From Endotrypanum monterogeii (taxonomy: Eukaryota > Euglenozoa > Kinetoplastea > Trypanosomatida > Trypanosomatidae): a stretch of 64,000 nt of DNA. The translations under genes were made by a program, and so were the position numbers. This document shows, in pieces, positions 21,754 through 33,332 of this stretch. The stretch spans positions 1,552,636 to 1,616,635 of the forward strand of contig CM007319.1 of assembly GCA_000333855.2 (NCBI GenBank). Reading direction: 5' to 3'. Position 1 is the first letter of the stretch, and the number at the start of each line of letters is the position of its first letter. The notes beneath the pieces were generated by a model. The model ran no database searches and had not been told where the DNA came from. It saw only the letters and a program-made list of their open reading frames with translations.

Positions 21754-23952
21754 GGAATAGCCGCGATAACAACAGCAAAAAAAAAAAAAATCGGTCGGAA
21801 AAGAATAGCCAGTGAGGACTCGCTGAAGGCAAAGCGAGAGCTGAGAAGGGGAGCTGTGCGGACAAAGCGCATTTTTTTTTTTTTGTAACGTTCTCCTATC
21901 TGTGTCCTCCCCCTTTCTTTTCGGCTTCAGCGCTTTCGCATGACAGTGCAGACACACGCGCTTCTTGTTTCCGTCCTGTTACGACAAATGCTACCGCTTG
22001 AGCCAAAGCCACAATTTTTTTTTCTTGTTCAGCTCTTTTTCTTCTCCGGTACGCGACTTCACATGATGCGATGAAGAGAACGGGGGGAGCGTAACGAGTC
22101 GAACCTGGAAAAAAATAGTGGGTGAGAGACTTTGCCTATAAACATGTTGCAGGCTGTAGTGATGGTGCCCTATCGTGCGGCCTCGCATTACTTGCACCTC
22201 TTCTCCGCATGTCTCTCGGTTTGTCTTTACACGAGTATACTCGGGACTCCTGTGGGGGTCCGAAGCGTCGACGGCAGGTGCCCGGGCGTATGTCTTCCTT
22301 TGCTGTGCTTGTTCTCCTTTGGCTTCGGATCACCGGTTTTTTTTTTCTCTTCCAACCTCCGAACGGGTTCTTCATTAATTCTCCCCCCATTGCTCTTTTA
22401 TAGGCGGCCAGCGAGTATATGACTGACTAGCGGACGTGAAGAGTTGTGTGGGGAATGGGAGGGAAGGAAAGGAAAGGGAGGGGTCATGATCCATCTTGCC
22501 CGAATGTTTCCTTGGCTGGTTTTCCCCTTTCATTTAGATTTTCTGCGGATGGTGCCGCCTCTCAAAATCCACACCGCCGCGTAAAGACTTATCCCACAAA
22601 TATAACAGCGAGCGAAAAACAAAGAAATGAGAAACGCAGAAAATAAAATGCGTCCCCACTCCATTTTTGTGAACAAGACACAGAGTGGAGTAACGCTTAC
22701 TCTCCCAAAGGTGCAAGACGCGACCTCCCGAAGGTGTACTTCATGACAATCAAACAGATTATACGGGCTAACATGGAGACCGAACAATGCGATATGTTTT
22801 TTTAACGAAGGTATTATTTGCTCGATCCACCAAGGCTAGCAGGTGAGCAACAATGATACAGCAGCACTGAAGCGGCTCACAAGGGTGTGCGTGCAATGTT
22901 ATCAAAACTCGCTGACCCCCCCCCCTCTCTCTCCTCCTTTGTGCTCGGTGCGTCTCGTTTCCTTACTTCTCCCCTTCTTCTCCACGCGCTGTATCTTTCA
23001 TGTGTTGTGAATAAACACTTTTATTGGACTAGCCTGGCTGCGACGTGTACCACTGTTTCCTTCCGCTGACTGTATCACAAGTCCATTAAGAGGGTTAAAA
23101 AGCAGGCGAAGGAGCGTATCCACATCTTCCTATATATTGCTTCATTTTTTCTCTGGTGCTCACTCAACTCGAGCCGGGGCCTAGAGTTTGACAGCCAATC
23201 GCATCTCAGCCTGCCAAAGTGCCCAGGAGAAATATACACCCCCCCCCCTTTCCCCAGTCGCACACTTTTTTTCCCTTCTCGCTCTTTCTTTCACAGGTAT
23301 ACACACGTACACAAAGGAGGGGAAAAAAAAAAGGACGCACCCGTGCAAACACAGGAGCCAACCGCGACTCGTAAGCTGTTACACTTGTACTGAGCATTTT
23401 CACCCCTCCTTCTCTTATATAACCCAGGCAGGTGTGTGTCCACATACAGATACACACACACACACACACACACTCTCTTTCTCTCTCTCTATATATCTAG
23501 AAGGTTGTGTGTGTTCTCTGTGAAAGCGCGATCATCAATACTTTCCTTTCTCTTGGCACGTCGAACGTTTCCCTTCTTGTTTTTTTTTTTTTTACCGCTA
23601 CTATTTAAAAATAACACTTCATTATTTTCTTTTCCCGGCAACCTCACCCCCAATTCGGCCGCCCCTTTTTTTATTTGTTTGTTTTTGTTTTGTTTTGGAC
23701 GCGCGTGTGTGAGAGTACGTTTGTGTGCCTGCGCCGTCATAAACTCCAGTAGCTTGTACGCCCCTTCAGTCTGTGGACTCGGTTCTTCGCCCGCCCCCCC
23801 CCCTTTCTCCCTTCCCTCCAAAAAAAAAAAATCCTTATTTATTGGCATCGGTGCTTGTCTGTATTTCCAAAGGATTATCCTGCACCCTTACACTTCTCCT
23901 CTCTTTCCTTTTTCAGTTTTTTTTTCCGCCTACCGCCACGGCTTCTTCAGCG
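21754..23952. other. 2.2-kb spacer
   Basis: No gene seen. It contains A and T homopolymers, a (CA)n tract at about 23453-23473 followed by CT repeats, and a strong pyrimidine-rich stretch from about 23540 to 23950. Two acceptor AGs are plausible for the next gene: 23915-23916 (after CTTTTTC) and 23949-23950, only two bases before the ATG. Confidence 0.65.
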
Positions 23953-24858
23953 ATGGCGAAATCCGGTGCAATGCTGAGCTCCTTCCAGCTAAGGTCGTAC
24001 CGTTCACTGGAGCGCAGTGCTCAACGTCAGACTCATGATATGTTGCGACACACGGTCGAGCGGCTGTGGTATCCGTTCACACAGGATCGCCGAGGAGCAA
24101 ACCTTGACACCTACCGCTTTCGTGAGAATTTGGCGTCCATTCGTTGCCCCGGTAACACATTTACGTGTCAAGTTAACGGGCATCTCGGTGGCACGCGCGT
24201 GTTAGAGGATTTTTTCTCCACAATACTGAGTGGTTTTGATATCCTTCATGCATCTGTGGACGCCTCACGTGAAAAGTGTTTGTCGACACCAACTGACCTC
24301 TGCAACTACACCGGCTACTACGTTCTGGGTCATACTCGCCCCTTTCTTGGGTGGAAGCCGACGCCCACGTCTCTGTGTGGCACAGAGCACCCCGGCACGC
24401 TGCCGGCTAAGCTCACCCATAACAGAAATGAGACCGTCCTGGACAACAGAGTGCCCATGGCGCCTTCACACTCCTCATTTCCAGTAAGCGAGCTCAAGGT
24501 TTCTGGAGAACAGGGCATCGCTGTGGCGCCTGGTGGCGAACCAAACGTGTCGATGGCACAGCCGGACGCCTCGCCAAATATGTACACCCTCGTTGTGCCT
24601 TTTACGACGCATGTGGAGGGTATGGTGGGTCACGGCCGACTTTCCCACTTGGTGTTGCGGACACCAGTGATGGAGATGTTGTGTAGTCGCCCCCAGTGCC
24701 CGGAGGTGGTTCAGAAGTGTCTGTCAAGCAGTACTGCTCTACGAATGTTTGCGATGCTGCTCCGTGCTGGCGTGAAACCGGAGCTCATAACAGCGAATAC
24801 CCTCCTGAGCGCTTCAAAGCAAAACGAAGCGTGGTCATCGGCCCTAGGCATCCTTTAG
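23953..24858 (+). CDS. NTF2/SnoaL-like protein with C-terminal PPR-like motif
   Basis: 301 residues from ATG 23953. A longer frame upstream starts with a different codon and reads the pyrimidine tract. Residues 29-138 resemble an NTF2-like/SnoaL fold: a helical start (HDMLRHTVERLWYPF), VLEDFFSTILSGFDILHASV, and the strand-turn YYVLGHTRPFLGWKPT, reminiscent of the G-T-H-x-G-x-F-x-G-x-PPT signature. A strand-like piece (MYTLVVPFTTHVEGMVG) follows a low-complexity insert at about 155-210. The last 37 residues read ALRMFAMLLRAGVKPELITA then NTLLSASKQNEAWSSALGIL, very like a pentatricopeptide repeat (GVKPxxxTxNTLL...W..AL.). The stop comes where another repeat would be expected, so the protein may be truncated. 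PPR proteins in kinetoplastids mostly bind mitochondrial RNA; that role is inference. Confidence 0.75.
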   Translation: MAKSGAMLSSFQLRSYRSLERSAQRQTHDMLRHTVERLWYPFTQDRRGANLDTYRFRENLASIRCPGNTFTCQVNGHLGGTRVLEDFFSTILSGFDILHASVDASREKCLSTPTDLCNYTGYYVLGHTRPFLGWKPTPTSLCGTEHPGTLPAKLTHNRNETVLDNRVPMAPSHSSFPVSELKVSGEQGIAVAPGGEPNVSMAQPDASPNMYTLVVPFTTHVEGMVGHGRLSHLVLRTPVMEMLCSRPQCPEVVQKCLSSSTALRMFAMLLRAGVKPELITANTLLSASKQNEAWSSALGIL

Positions 24859-27800
24859 CTTGGGGGAAAAAACGAATTACATAAAAAGAAAGTCATATGC
24901 GCACTCTGCGGGGGCTCTCCATTTTTTGTATTTTCTAGCAGAACAGAAGCCAACACGAAGGGGGTGTAGTCGGTTCTGGCCGCACGAAATGTTTTCCATC
25001 TAGGCATGCTGCCACCCCATCCACCTACTCACCTCGGAGTGGGGTGCTGTGAGGGGCGAAGAGGGACAGGGATGTTTTATCCCTGGTAGTATCCGATGCG
25101 GTGCGCATTTCGGAATGTGAGAGGTGCATGCGATTCTGTGTGTTTGCGTGCGCGTGCGTCTTGGCCCTGGAGAAAGCTTGCGGTTGGAATACGCTTCTCC
25201 CATCTTGACTCCTCTAGAAAGATGAAGCGTTGAGGAGAACGCACAGGTGCCACTGAGCTTACTCACTTGTTCTGTCCCAGTGCCAAAACCTCATTTTTGT
25301 GTGCGCCCCCCCCCCTCGAATGGCTTCTTTTCGCTGCCGTCCCCAATGCCGTACCCCTGACGCGTTCAGTGCGCGGAGGGAGTGCAATCTCTGATTTATC
25401 TTTCTCCTCGGGATACCCCAACTTTGTTTTGTGACCCAACTCTCGACCCGGAGCGCCTTTTTTTCACTTGTGCCTCTACGCCCTCCGCTTTTTTAAATCT
25501 TCGTCACAGTGTCTCTCACCCTGGACGTGGTCTCTTCTTCTAGAGTCATCGATTTCTGCCTCTTCTGGCGTTTTTGACTCCCCCCCCCCCCCCCCCGTGG
25601 ATGCTGTTGTTTCGTCTTGACAATTCGCGTTGGCCCATATATATATATATATATATATATAATTATTTATCAATTTTTCGTTTCCATGCTCTGTGTGTAT
25701 GTGTGTTTTTCCTCAAAAGTTCGTTCACCTTTGCCCACCCCGAAGATTTGATTGATTTCTTCATGATTGTTTCTCGTTCTACTGCTGTGTACGTGTAGCA
25801 GACTACACGTACGACTTGTATGTTGTACTTTCCTTTTCCCAACCGGTTCCTGCTTCGTTTTTTTTTTACTATTATTTGCTATTGCTTTAAACTCAATTTT
25901 TTTTTCTTTTCCTGGAGTGCATGTGCGTGTGTGTCAGCGAGGCTAAAGTGTGGTTATCAGGTGGGATATATATATATATATGAGGGAGGGCTACTGAAGA
26001 CAAAAGCATACCCCACGAATCGCAGTGTATCCCTTCTGTACAGGGAAAAGTGATAATCCCCACAGGGACACACACACACACACACACACATCAGCGAAAG
26101 AAAGAAGTATTCCGTTTGAGCTCTCACAAAATTCTTATTTTTTGTCTGCTTGTTGTGATTTTTTTTTTCAACTTTTTTTTTGTTTATCCGCACCTGTCAC
26201 GTCTTTCTCCCCCTCCTTTTTATTCTTCCATATATCGTATAGTTGCAGAGGGAAATAGTTGAAGGGGAAGGGGGGATCCGAAAAATCAAGAGCGTGAAGC
26301 AAAACACTCGACTCGATTTTTCACTTCCCCCCCTCCCCTTATCTCCTTTCTTTTTTCCGAGGAGGGAAACACCTCCGCTGCTTAGGTGCTCTCGGTGCGA
26401 TATATATATAACAAAAGTGTTGACTTTGTACTGAATTCATTCCGCATCGTTCCTTCTCGTCTGTTGCGCCTCACCAGTATTGGGCGAGAGCTATCGCTGA
26501 CGTGGTTGTATCTGTGAGTGTGATAATTTTTTTTCCCAAAGTCATAGGGTTGTGCAGCGTCATCTTTCCGTGTTCTCGAAAAAATTGCAATAACACCCGA
26601 AAATTAAGTCACTCACTCACAAAGGTTGAAAGGTGCCAGAAGGAGCAATAAATGAGGAACGCATTTAAAAAAAGTGAAGGGATGGGTAGAAAAATAAACC
26701 AAAGCAATCTAGGAGTGGTTTCAAGGACAAAGTGTATCACGGATAGGCTCGAAAAAAAAAATACGATACATGTTGAGGCTCTCGATACTTGTCACATGAG
26801 CTGTCAAGAGAGAGAACGCCTCTGCGCTTTTTCCTACACAGAGACACCATCTCGTCTGCACCCCTAGGAAAAAATGTTGAGAGCGTCCGAAAATACATAA
26901 TATACACCTCTAAAAGAAAAATAAACAATGCAAAAACAGCTAAAGCATAAAACACCCGCTTCCGAACCTCAGCAACCCTCCCCCCCCCCCCAAAAAAAAA
27001 GGTTTACCGTCGGTCATGAATTTCCTTCCTGTGTGTCTCCTGTTCTAAGACGCGTCCGAGATTAAAGACGGAGATACGCCAAAAAGAGGCGAAATACGCA
27101 GCTGATGGAGCTAATCAAGTACTTCTTTTATCAGCGCAGATATTATTTAATCTTGTATGTTTTTATCTTGGCGACGGTCACCTGGTGTAGTCTTAGTCAA
27201 TCTACATGGAATGTTGCTGTCCTGGCGCGCGCAGTGTGTGTGTGTGCGCTTCCTCGTTTCCGTCCTCCTATGAAAGGTTGCGAATGAGTCCAAAGATTCG
27301 GAGTTTTAAGGTGGCAGGGGGGGGTTACAGGAAATTCAGAAAAGATAAAAAATAACGGCACCATGCCGTGACCGCTTCATTGAGGACTTACCATAAAATG
27401 TAGCCTTGAAGCTGAAGTTCTTCTGCTAGCGCTCCTCTTTCCCCCCGCCTTTTTTTTGTATCACTCTTCGCCTTCTTTTCTGCAGCTGTCTTCCTCGACT
27501 TTAGGGTGTGAGAGCAACTTTTTTTTCCTCTGGCTCGCACAGCGCCGATCACACCTACGCTTTTTTTGCTCTACTCTGTTCTCGTAACCCTGCCCCCATT
27601 TTTTTTTTCTTGAGAGATGTATGAAGAAACCTTGGTGTTCATGAAGGCGTCGTTGGTCCCTTGGTACTGACACGCGCTCTCTTTGTTTTACTTTTTCACT
27701 CCGGGGAAAAAAAACGGTCGCTGTGTCTTTCCACCGCTCTTTCCTTCTTTCCCTTCTCGCCCGTTAAACCGACGAATTTTTATTACTGGTTTCATAGGGT

Positions 27801-30026
27801 GAGGTGGAATAGGCCAAAGACGCAAGCGCACTTTTTTGTCTCTCTTGTTTTGGTCCCTCATCGCAACATCTTCTCTGATTTTTTGCCTCATCTTTTTTTA
27901 TCTCGCGTACGTGTTTTCCAAGGCTTTTGGCTTCTCCGTTTTTTGTCTCGCACGATGTCTGTCATGCTTACGAATCAGCTTTATTTACTGCGTGGCAGTC
28001 CCGGAGTGTGTATGTTTTCCCTAACTTGGATTCCCTATTTTCCTCTTCCCCCCCCCTTCTCCTCCTCCTCCTGTCCCTCCGCTTTCGTTGAAAGACAGGG
28101 GAGGGGAGGTTGTGGAGGCGAGAAGTTGGCGCGTTTTCATTTTCTTGGCGTGATCTGTTTCGCTTTGCAAGCATATTTCAGTTATATTGCTGAGTTTTTT
28201 TTTTTCTCCACTGAGCAAAACAAGGGAAGGGAAACACGGGATCCTTTCTATCCCACTGGGACTCACCGACATCCATCTCTTAGTCCTTTTGTGTGCATTA
28301 CCACCCTCATCAATGTCGAATGCCTGGTCTTCATCAAGTCGAACCCGTTCGGTTTATTTTTTCGGGGGTGGTGGTAGCTTCCTCTTGAAGAAATTTTTTT
28401 TTTCTGCAAGCTGACTTCTAGTACATTTGTATACTTTTTTTTTTCAATGGTCTTATCGCTTTCGGCTCCTCTCGCTTCAAATAAACAACACAACTTCCTG
28501 AAGCATGGGGGTGACTGGGTTCGGAAGGCTACGCCTTAAAAAAAAAAAACATCCTCCCTAGTGCTCTTACCTTCCCATTTTTCCATTGTTCAGTTGCAAT
28601 CTTGTCTCGTTGCACTTCCTTCTCCTCCACTGTCTCCTTCGTGCTAACTTGAGAGAAAAAAAATTCGATTAACGGGGAAAAAAGGAATCTGAAATCTGAG
28701 GACTCATTGTACACGTGTACCCAAACTTCTTTTTTCCGCATTAAGCTCTTTCTTGTGAACTCCTCTCATCAACTGTGCTTCGCATTTCGATTTTCCTCGA
28801 ATTCGTTTGTTCTTATATATATATATATATATATATATGTCGTTAGAAAATGGTTCCTACAGCGTATTGGGTTGCTTGTGCTGTGGGAGTTTCGCTTCGT
28901 TCGTTCACCTCTCCCTTTTTCTCCCGCTGCTTGCAACATCTAGTTGCTGTCACTTTTTTCTCCTATCATTTCTCGTCAAAGAAGGGGAGCAGATATTGTT
29001 TACAGGCGCTTCGCACGCATCGAAGCAAGAAAAACGTATCTAGAAACTTTTTCATTTGCGTCTTTCGTGAACATCAAGGAGGAAACGGTAGCCTGCTACT
29101 TTATCCTTCGCTCGAAGATATCTGCTCATGGTGCGCCTAAAGATCTTTTTTTTTTTTGGAGTAGAGGTAGGGTGTGCATGCCAACCCGAGACACTTCTGT
29201 GCGCTACACCCCTTTGCATGCATCTTCGCTTTGCCCTTGCTTCCATCGAAATCTTTTATTCTCTGTCTCAACGGCTTACAGTTTTTTTTTTCTCAAACAT
29301 GTGTAGTGCCTTCCCTTCCCTCCTCTTCCTACCCCCCCCCTCTTCTTCATGCTAGTAGAGAGAAAAAAAAACGGGAGTTGCGGCGGGGGGGGGGGGGAAG
29401 AGGAGGTGAGAGAAGCCGTCGAATAAAAACCGAATTTAGATTAGGGGAAAAAACAAACTTTACATATGTCTCTCTATATATATACCTATATGAGATGATA
29501 TAAGCTAGGTTGTTTGAGAAAAAAAAACTAGAGTTGCACATATGTTTGTCTCCTAGTACTTTTTTTCGCCTTTCACACTACGCTGTGGTACCACTTTTTT
29601 TTTGTGGTGGTGGTGGGGGTAGACATCTTCGCGCATGGATATGTTCTATTTTTTTTCACCATTTTATCCGGCACAGTTTCCCTCCATTTTCTTTCTTCTG
29701 GGTTTGATAGATGAGTGTGGGTGCGCGTGCTGAGAGCCGATGATTGACTTCTGAGAAGGAAAAGAAAAACTGAAGGGAGAAGGCATTTCATCCCATCACA
29801 CAATGTCGTCTTAAATTTTTTTTTGTGTGTAATAAACCCTTCCTCTTTCCGAAGCTGTTGTCCCCTACTATTACATACAATACCGCTGCCCGTCGTCGTC
29901 ATGGTTCTTGGAAGCACTCTTGATATTGGTATAGCAAACCTTTTTTTAAAAGGAAAGGGGTCTTTGGAATAACTTCAGCAGCGCAAGCGAGTAGACTTCA
30001 AAAGCGGTGGAATCCCCCCCTCCCTC

Positions 30027-30060
<34 letters not shown>

Positions 30061-30751
30061 AGAAAAATGAGAGGATCGCTGGCTGCATGCGTAAACAAGA
30101 GGGCTCCTGTCCATTGACATACCAACCCTACACATACAGAGTAGCGTGCTGTGCTTGTAATGCTTTTTTTTTTTGTTGTTGTTGTTGTATATATTTATTT
30201 CCCTCGTCTTGCTCAATCTGATGCCCCCATGACCCCGATCTTCGCCTCTAAAGATGATTTCGGACTTACGCTTTACCCCATCGAGCATACGCGAGGGCGC
30301 ATCGTCACATTGTCTTTCACAAGAGAAAAAAAAATTGTGAACATCGATTCGTCTGCGCATGTACTCCGTAGCAATTCGTCGTTTTTGCTCGGCATTTTCC
30401 TCGTTTCTTCATTTTTTAAAATCCCATGATCACCCCCCCCTTTTTTTTTTTTTTCGATCGTGTGTCTTCATCTTCTGTGAAGCTGTATTACATTTTTTTA
30501 CGTTCCCACTATATACGAAAAATGAAAGAGCGTATTTGTTTCTACGAAAAAAAAAAACTTTTTTATCGAAAAAGGAGCGCTGTTTTTGTAGCCTGGAGGT
30601 CGAGAGGACAGCTTTTCGCTGCCCCCGCTCTCTATTTCCCATTCCAAATGGCTGAAGGCCATTCATATGGAGAGCGTGCCTGCAGAGCATTGCGTGACAG
30701 CATCCTTCTCTCTCGTTTGCAGGTTGCAGCGCGACTGCGCACCGAACTCGA

Positions 30752-30823
30752 GATACAAAATGGATTCGTATTATCCCCACTTGGTCATGAAGATTTGGCA
30801 GCTGTTTTTTCTTTCCGAGGCCG

Positions 30824-30859
<36 letters not shown>

Positions 30860-31048
30860 CTATTACATACTAAGTTTGTCGTACTTCCTCCTTCGTTTTG
30901 TTTTTGTTTCTTTCGTTTTCCCGTTTCCCTTTCCTTCTTACTATTATCTNNNNNNNNNNNNNNNNNNNNAAATAGGATTCGTTATTACTACCCCTACCTT
31001 GGTCATAGTAAGTAGTTTGGCAGCTTGTTTTTTCTTTTCGTACGGCCG

Positions 31049-31084
<36 letters not shown>

Positions 31085-31145
31085 TTCATCACAATTTTGT
31101 CGATTCCTCCTCGTTGTTTTGTTTTGCTTTTTGTTCCCCTTTCTC
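30752..31145 (+). repeat. Gap-flanking duplicate (assembly artefact likely)
   Basis: The segment at 30752-30949 (GGATTCGTATTATCCCCACT, TTGGCAGCTGTTTTTTCTTT, a long TA run, then TTGTCG and a GTTTTGTTTT stretch) reappears at 30971-31145 with scattered differences and extra TA/GTA insertions close to the Ns. The order of all landmarks is the same. Two unmerged versions of one locus explain this better than a biological repeat. Confidence 0.85.
30950..30969. other. Assembly gap, 20 N
   Basis: Run of 20 undetermined bases between two versions of the same T-rich/TA locus. Confidence 1.
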
Positions 31146-31421
31146 TCATATCATGTATCACTATGGATCACCTTATCCCGCCCATCTGTATCGTCTCTTG
31201 GAGCTGTGTAACATTTCCCAGCCGCAGGGGAGGGCTTACGCACACGTAGCCTTTTTTTTTTTGCTTCTCGAACCAGAAAAGGGTGCGAGGCAGACAGGCA
31301 CACACGTGAGAGGGTTGTAGCAAATTGTTTCTTTCGTCTGTGTGTGTGTGTGTGTATGTGGGTGTGACTTTATGGGGGGGTTTCTCGGAGATTTCCTGTT
31401 GTGAAAAAGAGTTTCTTCTTC

Positions 31422-32309
31422 ATGTCTGCAGGCATGAGGGGTGTTGCGGCAGATGAAGTAGCAAAGTTTGCCGCGCTTCAAAAACAGTGGTGGGACCCAA
31501 GAGGCGCATTGCGCTCTTTACATCTCCTGAACCCCATCCGTGTGCGCTACGTTAACGATATGATACGGTCGTATGGCAAAATCGACCGTAGCTCGACCGA
31601 TTCATTAAACGGTTTTCCCACTAGCGTGGGACTCACCCCACAACATAGAGTTCTAGACGTCGGCTGTGGCGGTGGCATCCTGGCCGAGAGCTTAGCCCGT
31701 CTCGGCGGTACTGTCACCGGCATCGACGCCTGCGCCGAGTCTATCGAGGTCGCGGAGAAGCGCCGTCAACAGATGGCAGCCAACTGTACTGCTGCCCATC
31801 AGCCCTCTAATTGGACTCAGCGCCTCTCCTACCGACACGTCTCTCTTTTTGATGTGGTGGAGCAGGAAAAGCTGCAGTTTGATGTGGTCGTTGCGAGTGA
31901 AGTCATTGAACACGTCAGCGATGCCCGCGCCTTTTTGCGGACCCTGTGCGAAGCGACCAGGCCCGGCGGTCTTCTTTTCTTGTCGACCATGGACAAGTCG
32001 CTCAAGACGGCTGTTACACACATCGTTGTGGCGGAGATGCTCACGGGTCTCGTGGAGCCAGGGACACACGATTGGAAAAAATTCATTCCGCCAGATGATG
32101 TCACGAGGTTTGCGCAGCGCTTCGGTGTGCAAAAGGTTGATCAGCACTATCTCCTCACCTACCCGGATCTCTTCCAGTCTATTGTCTCGCATGAATTTCA
32201 GGTGAACTTCAGTTTATCGAAAAAGGTGAACACTGGGCACTATTTCTGGACAGGCCTCAAGTCGTCTCCCTCAGTAGAAACAGGAGCAGCCACCGCTCAT
32301 GCGGTGTGA
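31422..32309 (+). CDS. COQ3: Ubiquinone biosynthesis O-methyltransferase COQ3/UbiG
   Basis: 295 residues from ATG 31422. SAM-dependent O-methylation of two polyprenyl intermediates in ubiquinone synthesis, at the mitochondrial inner membrane. The UbiG family opening is clear (EVAKFAALQKQWWDPRGALR, then LHLLNPIRVRYV). SAM motif I is VLDVGCGGG with D79. The family-specific block PGGLLFLSTMDKSLKT... GTHDWKKFIPP follows. Length fits the family. A second Met at 31434 is possible; an AG at 31430-31431 would, if used for trans-splicing, force it. The N-terminus is short for a mitochondrial presequence, so import may use an internal signal. A (TA)n begins only 20 bases after the stop. Confidence 0.95.
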   Translation: MSAGMRGVAADEVAKFAALQKQWWDPRGALRSLHLLNPIRVRYVNDMIRSYGKIDRSSTDSLNGFPTSVGLTPQHRVLDVGCGGGILAESLARLGGTVTGIDACAESIEVAEKRRQQMAANCTAAHQPSNWTQRLSYRHVSLFDVVEQEKLQFDVVVASEVIEHVSDARAFLRTLCEATRPGGLLFLSTMDKSLKTAVTHIVVAEMLTGLVEPGTHDWKKFIPPDDVTRFAQRFGVQKVDQHYLLTYPDLFQSIVSHEFQVNFSLSKKVNTGHYFWTGLKSSPSVETGAATAHAV

Positions 32310-32317
32310 TGCAGCGG

Positions 32318-32351
<34 letters not shown>

Positions 32352-33285
32352 TGCTGAAAATGCCATAAGTGTGGTGGCACTGCGACTCTTTTCACGGGAG
32401 TGCAGAATAAACCGAAGCCCATCGGGAGAGACGAACATATTTCTACTTGACTGCTGCTCAAATGAGTGTGCGTGTGTCCAAGTATATGCTCGCTCTTTCT
32501 TTTCGGGCCTCTTACAGTCAAGCTTTGTCATCTTGCGAAGTAGGTTCCCTGTTATCTACTTCTTCCATTTAATGATTGAATTACGACCTCGTTCACCACA
32601 GCCAAAGGAAAGCTGTTAGGCAACGAGAGCACAGACGAAGTCATGGTGCCACGCTTTCTTATGCGGTCTCCTCTGCTTTTGTGTTGTGTACGCGCAGAGT
32701 CTCGTTTGCTTTCCCGTCGAAATGAATCTGTTTTTCAACTATCTTATTCGGCTGTCTCCCCCATCATCCTTTTTTTTTTTCTGTGTGGGTGTGTGTCGTC
32801 GGGTTTGTGTGTTTACGCGGAATGATTTCTACAACCAGCAATCTGGCTCACACACGCGAATAGTCTATACACTATTTCATATAAATTCCTCCCGTTAATA
32901 TCATCCAAACATTTTAAAAATATACACATACGCACGGTCTTTCTTGACACGCGCACACTAAGCGGGAAACAAAATTGATTAAAACTTTTTTTTTTGCTGG
33001 TGTTGCGCAGAGCTCGGTACGTCCCCGCGCCTTCTGCTCGTTTGCGCTTGGTTGATTCAACGGATGGGGCTCACTTTAGCTGAAAGCTACAAGCAGAGTC
33101 CCCCTCCCCTCCTCCCCCCTTCCCCCCTCCCGGGTGTAACGTGCGGGGAAGAGCGCAAGTCGAGAGTATACAGGATCACTGAAGCTGTATCCATTCTTAC
33201 CGAACGTTTTTTCCCATTTTTCAAGTTTGAACAGTAAAAGAAAAACATCTCGGCACGACTTGAAGCTGCTTGACTCCCCTCCCCT

Positions 33286-33328
<43 letters not shown>

Positions 33329-33332
33329 GAAA
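32310..33332. other. 1.0-kb spacer
   Basis: Starts with (TA)n at 32329-32352. It holds T-rich tracts with acceptor AG at 33009-33010 and CCCCT-rich sequence around 33102-33130. A 36-base (CA)n at 33288-33323 ends 10 bases before the next start codon and so lies in the 5' UTR. No gene seen. Confidence 0.7.

Larger units (their letters stand above)
24859..31421. other. 6.6-kb spacer with second assembly gap
   Basis: The longest gene-poor stretch in the window. I find no convincing gene on either strand; open frames such as 27661-28377 are translations of T/C-rich tracts. Contents: CT- and T-rich blocks; (TA)n at 25637-25660, about 25968-25981, 28814-28838, 30826-30858 and 31051-31081; (CA)n at 26069-26090 and 30027-30054; (GT)n near 31340-31356; poly-C and poly-G runs; and a 20-N gap at 30950-30969 with duplicated flanks. 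The stretch 24950-25270 is less repetitive and faintly coding-like, but interrupted. A good acceptor for the next gene is AG 31275-31276 after a 12-base T run. Confidence 0.6.

Noticed and set aside
27661..28377. 238-codon ORF in the 6.6-kb spacer
   Set aside because: Composition is dominated by Phe, Ser, Leu and Pro from CT-rich DNA; no ATG at the start and no recognisable motif.
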